This document shows, one piece after another, positions 53,314 to 55,226 of a stretch of 55,226 nucleotides of DNA (its first letter is position 1; each line of letters opens with the position of its first letter). The position numbers and the translations under genes were made by a program. The notes below the pieces were generated by a model. It had not been told where the DNA came from and made no database searches. It worked only from the letters and a program-made list of their open reading frames with translations. This stretch comes from Pseudomonadota bacterium (lineage in GTDB: Bacteria; Pseudomonadota; Alphaproteobacteria; Acetobacterales; Acetobacteraceae): assembly GCA_021781835.1 (NCBI GenBank), contig JAJXWD010000016.1, positions 1 through 55,226 of the forward strand, written 5' to 3'.

Positions 53314-54312
53314 TCAAAACACATTGCCGGCGCGCAAATCCAGCCGCACCAGCGTCTGGTTCAGCAGCATATAGGCAATCTCGCCAAACGTGACCGGCCC
53401 GACGAAATGGCCGGTCTTGCGGCCTTCGAGATTGGCGTGCAGGTAATTGAGGATGCAGTTGAAGGAGAGTGTGCCGGCCTGCTCATCCTGGGGTGGCTGG
53501 GCGGCGCAGAGCATTCCATAGGCATGCGGATAATCAGCCACGCTTTGGGCCAGATGGTAAGTCCGCCCGGCGATCACGGGGGCGTAAAACGCCACATGGT
53601 CCTCATGCATCGCCTGCAACGACACATTCACCACCGCTCCCGCGTAGGACGACACCAGCGGCAGCGCGGTATCGGCCCCCACCTCGCGCAGCCAATCGGC
53701 AAAATTGCGCTCCACGCCGTCAACGTTGCACAGGCTGGCCGAAAACCCCGTCTCGGGGAAACATATGGCGTGGCGCTCATCGGGGGTGAAGAGATTGACG
53801 ATATCGGCCTCCGCCGAGCGCGTGCGGTTGAGGGCCACATGCATCACCGCCGCGGCATCCTCATGGGCGCGGCCATCGCGCCCATCCACCACCACCGGCT
53901 TGGCCTTGCCGAGATCGGCGAGGTCTATGCCCGTCACCCAGCCAATCAGCGGCTGGGCGTAAATATCGGGCAGGTTTTGCGCCTCCAGCGCGAAACGCCG
54001 CAAGGTCTCCGAAAAGGCCGGAATGAGCACATAGGAAAACCCATTGGCAAAACGCCCCTTGGTCAGATCTTCGAGTTTCCCGGCCGGCACGATCTCGATG
54101 CGGCTGTTCTCCGCCTCGTCGAGCACGGTGCAAAACACCCGCCCGGCATCGAGCCGCCCGCCGGTTTCGGTCATGAAATAAGGGGTCGAGCCGCCGATCC
54201 ATTTGCCCTTGGGCAGCAAGGCCAGTGTCTCGGCGCTGCCGGCCACGAACATAACGGCGCCACCAGCGATCAGTTCCGCCGCCTCGGCGTGGGTAAGAAA
54301 CAGATTCCGCAT
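53314..54312 (-). CDS. Uncharacterised FIST-like protein
   Basis: A 332-residue soluble protein of no firmly recognised family. The pattern GGSTPYFMTETGG and GFSYVLIPAFSETLRRFA in the first half, and SFNCILNYLHA with GPVTFGEIAYMLLNQTLV at the end, recall FIST sensory domains, which end in GEI and N-Q-T-like segments. No membrane segment or signal peptide is present. It follows a roadblock-like gene by 20 bases and is convergent with the lipid A cluster. A ligand-sensing role is inference. Confidence 0.72.
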   Translation of the reverse strand: MRNLFLTHAEAAELIAGGAVMFVAGSAETLALLPKGKWIGGSTPYFMTETGGRLDAGRVFCTVLDEAENSRIEIVPAGKLEDLTKGRFANGFSYVLIPAFSETLRRFALEAQNLPDIYAQPLIGWVTGIDLADLGKAKPVVVDGRDGRAHEDAAAVMHVALNRTRSAEADIVNLFTPDERHAICFPETGFSASLCNVDGVERNFADWLREVGADTALPLVSSYAGAVVNVSLQAMHEDHVAFYAPVIAGRTYHLAQSVADYPHAYGMLCAAQPPQDEQAGTLSFNCILNYLHANLEGRKTGHFVGPVTFGEIAYMLLNQTLVRLDLRAGNVF

Positions 54313-54332
54313 CAGCTTGTCACTTCCAGAGG

Positions 54333-54899
54333 TCAGAGCGTGTCGAGGTCGCGCAGCGCGAAGGCGTTATTGGCGAAAAAACCGCGCAGCTGGGCAATGG
54401 CCGGGGTCAGCCTGGCGGGGGCATGCTTCACCTCGTCGCGCAGGCGGGCAATCAGCAGGCGGGTGGCCAGCGCCGAGACTTTCGGCTCCGGCCCGGTCAG
54501 CGCGCGGGCCCAGACCGCATCCTCCTCGGGCGGAATATTCACCCGCGCCAGCATGCGTGGCAAGGCCACCGAGAGCAGCACGCCGATGTTGGTTTTTTGC
54601 ATGTCCACCAGCACGCCCTGCAGCAAATCCTCGCCATGGGCGATGATCATGATCGCCTCATGATTTTCGAGCATGGCGAAGAAGAATTTATCGAGCTGTG
54701 GAAATCCCGAGGCATCCAGATGATTGTTGAGATTGGCGATGATGTTGGTGAGCAGCGCCACGGCGGTGGGGTTGGAGTTGAAGCCAACCAGCGGCAGGCC
54801 GGTGTTACGGTCCCAGATGTCGGTGGCGATCAGCCCGTCGCGCAGGGTGGTCTTGAGTTCGGCAATCGCGGCGTCGAGTCGCTCGAGATGAATGGCCAT
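54333..54899 (-). CDS. Uncharacterised protein with roadblock/LC7-like pattern
   Basis: A 188-residue protein. The first 125 residues suggest a roadblock/LC7 fold: DRNTGLPLVGFNSNP (a GLPL-type strand), a central helix NIIANLNNHL, and IIAHGEDLLQGVLVDM then NIGVLLSVALP. The last 60 residues are helical with no match I know. Roadblock proteins regulate small GTPases or signalling complexes. The pairing with the FIST-like gene 20 bases downstream suggests a two-protein sensory unit. The fold call is from pattern only. Confidence 0.68.
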   Translation of the reverse strand: MAIHLERLDAAIAELKTTLRDGLIATDIWDRNTGLPLVGFNSNPTAVALLTNIIANLNNHLDASGFPQLDKFFFAMLENHEAIMIIAHGEDLLQGVLVDMQKTNIGVLLSVALPRMLARVNIPPEEDAVWARALTGPEPKVSALATRLLIARLRDEVKHAPARLTPAIAQLRGFFANNAFALRDLDTL

Positions 54900-55089
54900 G
54901 CGTTTCCTCTGTGCTGGTTTCTTCCGCGCGCCTCGCGTTCAGTGGCGGAATTTATTGAGCCAAGGTTAACAGCAGGACGGGGTGCGTCAAAACCATCCCC
55001 ACGCTGCGCCATTTTGGCGCGTTCCGGGAGGGACGGTTTAATATCAAAATGATTTCACGGAGATGATTCAAGCGGCCTGGCCATTTCCC
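54900..55089. other. Intergenic region upstream of the roadblock-like gene
   Basis: A 190-base gap with no gene. On the minus strand it has a TTGACG at about 54986-54991 and an AT-richer block (TTTAATATCAAAATGATTT, 55037-55055). It probably carries the promoter of the two-gene unit; no clear -10 or operator can be fixed. Confidence 0.35.
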
Positions 55090-55226
55090 TCAAGCCTCGT
55101 AAATCATTTTCCGCGTCATTCCGCCATCGGCGATGATTTCCGAGCCGGTCAAACCCCCCGATCTTCCCGAACGCCGATGGCAGGTGCGTAGAGCGGCCAG
55201 AGCGCGGCCCGCGCTGCGGGGGGCGC
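55090..55226 (-). CDS. SDR oxidoreductase, C-terminal fragment
   Basis: The last 20 codons read LTGSEIIADGGMTRKMIYEA before the stop, a typical C-terminus of classical short-chain dehydrogenases. Codons further upstream, to the window edge, stay open but do not resemble an SDR (Arg/Ser/Gly-rich), so either the frame is broken near 55150 or the edge of the assembly is chimeric. The fragment is too short to name a substrate. Confidence 0.5.
   Translation of the reverse strand, partial: APRSAGRALAALRTCHRRSGRSGGLTGSEIIADGGMTRKMIYEA

Overview
The window is a high-GC (roughly 65-70 percent by eye), densely packed stretch of an alphaproteobacterial chromosome. Hopanoid side-chain genes next to dxs, a large Hint-domain surface protein, an Mg-type HemB, a cysteine-free ribosomal protein S4 and the nrdR-ribD-ribE-ribB-ribH-nusB-thiL order together suggest Rhodospirillales/Acetobacteraceae; this placement is inference. 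The first nine bases match the 3' end of the Illumina adapter and the window starts and ends inside genes, so it is probably a whole assembly contig. I see no prophage, IS element, CRISPR array, rRNA or tRNA.

Layout. 1-4.0 kb: 3' end of dxs, then hpnM, hpnI and hpnJ (isoprenoid precursor supply and bacteriohopanetetrol cyclitol-ether head-group formation). 4.0-8.7 kb: zinc alcohol dehydrogenase, Fe superoxide dismutase, a squalene/phytoene-synthase-like pseudoenzyme, an SDR and hemB; three perfect DnaA boxes lie between the first two. 8.8-17.5 kb: NRAMP-type transporter with Fur-like and FNR/FixK-like boxes, then rpiB, glyA, nrdR, ribD, ribE, ribB (with a degenerate GTP cyclohydrolase domain), ribH, nusB and thiL, mostly overlapping or nearly so. 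17.6-26.8 kb: rpmG, an S41 peptidase, rnr, the 1384-residue Hint protein and rpsD. 26.9-35.3 kb: two small secreted proteins, a DsbA/FrnE-like protein, an enoyl-CoA hydratase, an iron alcohol dehydrogenase with a sigma-54 promoter, an aldo-keto reductase, a CgeB-like glycosyltransferase, a slipin and rmuC.

35.3-41.6 kb, minus strand: an XRE regulator, lnt, a methionine-salvage block (mtnB, mtnD, mtnC) led by a lone tatA, a CPBP protease and gluQ. 41.6-48.5 kb: two alpha/beta hydrolases, an HNH nuclease, the Bpt aminoacyl-transferase, a GT87 glycosyltransferase, a BrkB-family protein and a divergent LysE-type exporter/ArgP pair. 48.5-53.2 kb: a histidine-rich PadR regulator and a DUF2218 protein run directly into a lipid A/Kdo cluster (DUF374 acyltransferase, waaA, lpxK, LpxL-type acyltransferase) with overlapping stops and starts. 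53.3-54.9 kb: two uncharacterised proteins that look FIST-like and roadblock-like. The window ends in the C-terminal fragment of an SDR.

Many genes serve the envelope: hopanoids, lipid A/Kdo, Lnt, TatA and the Hint surface protein. Two families of intergenic hairpins recur between genes, with arms that differ between copies but keep pairing; most probably act as terminators.
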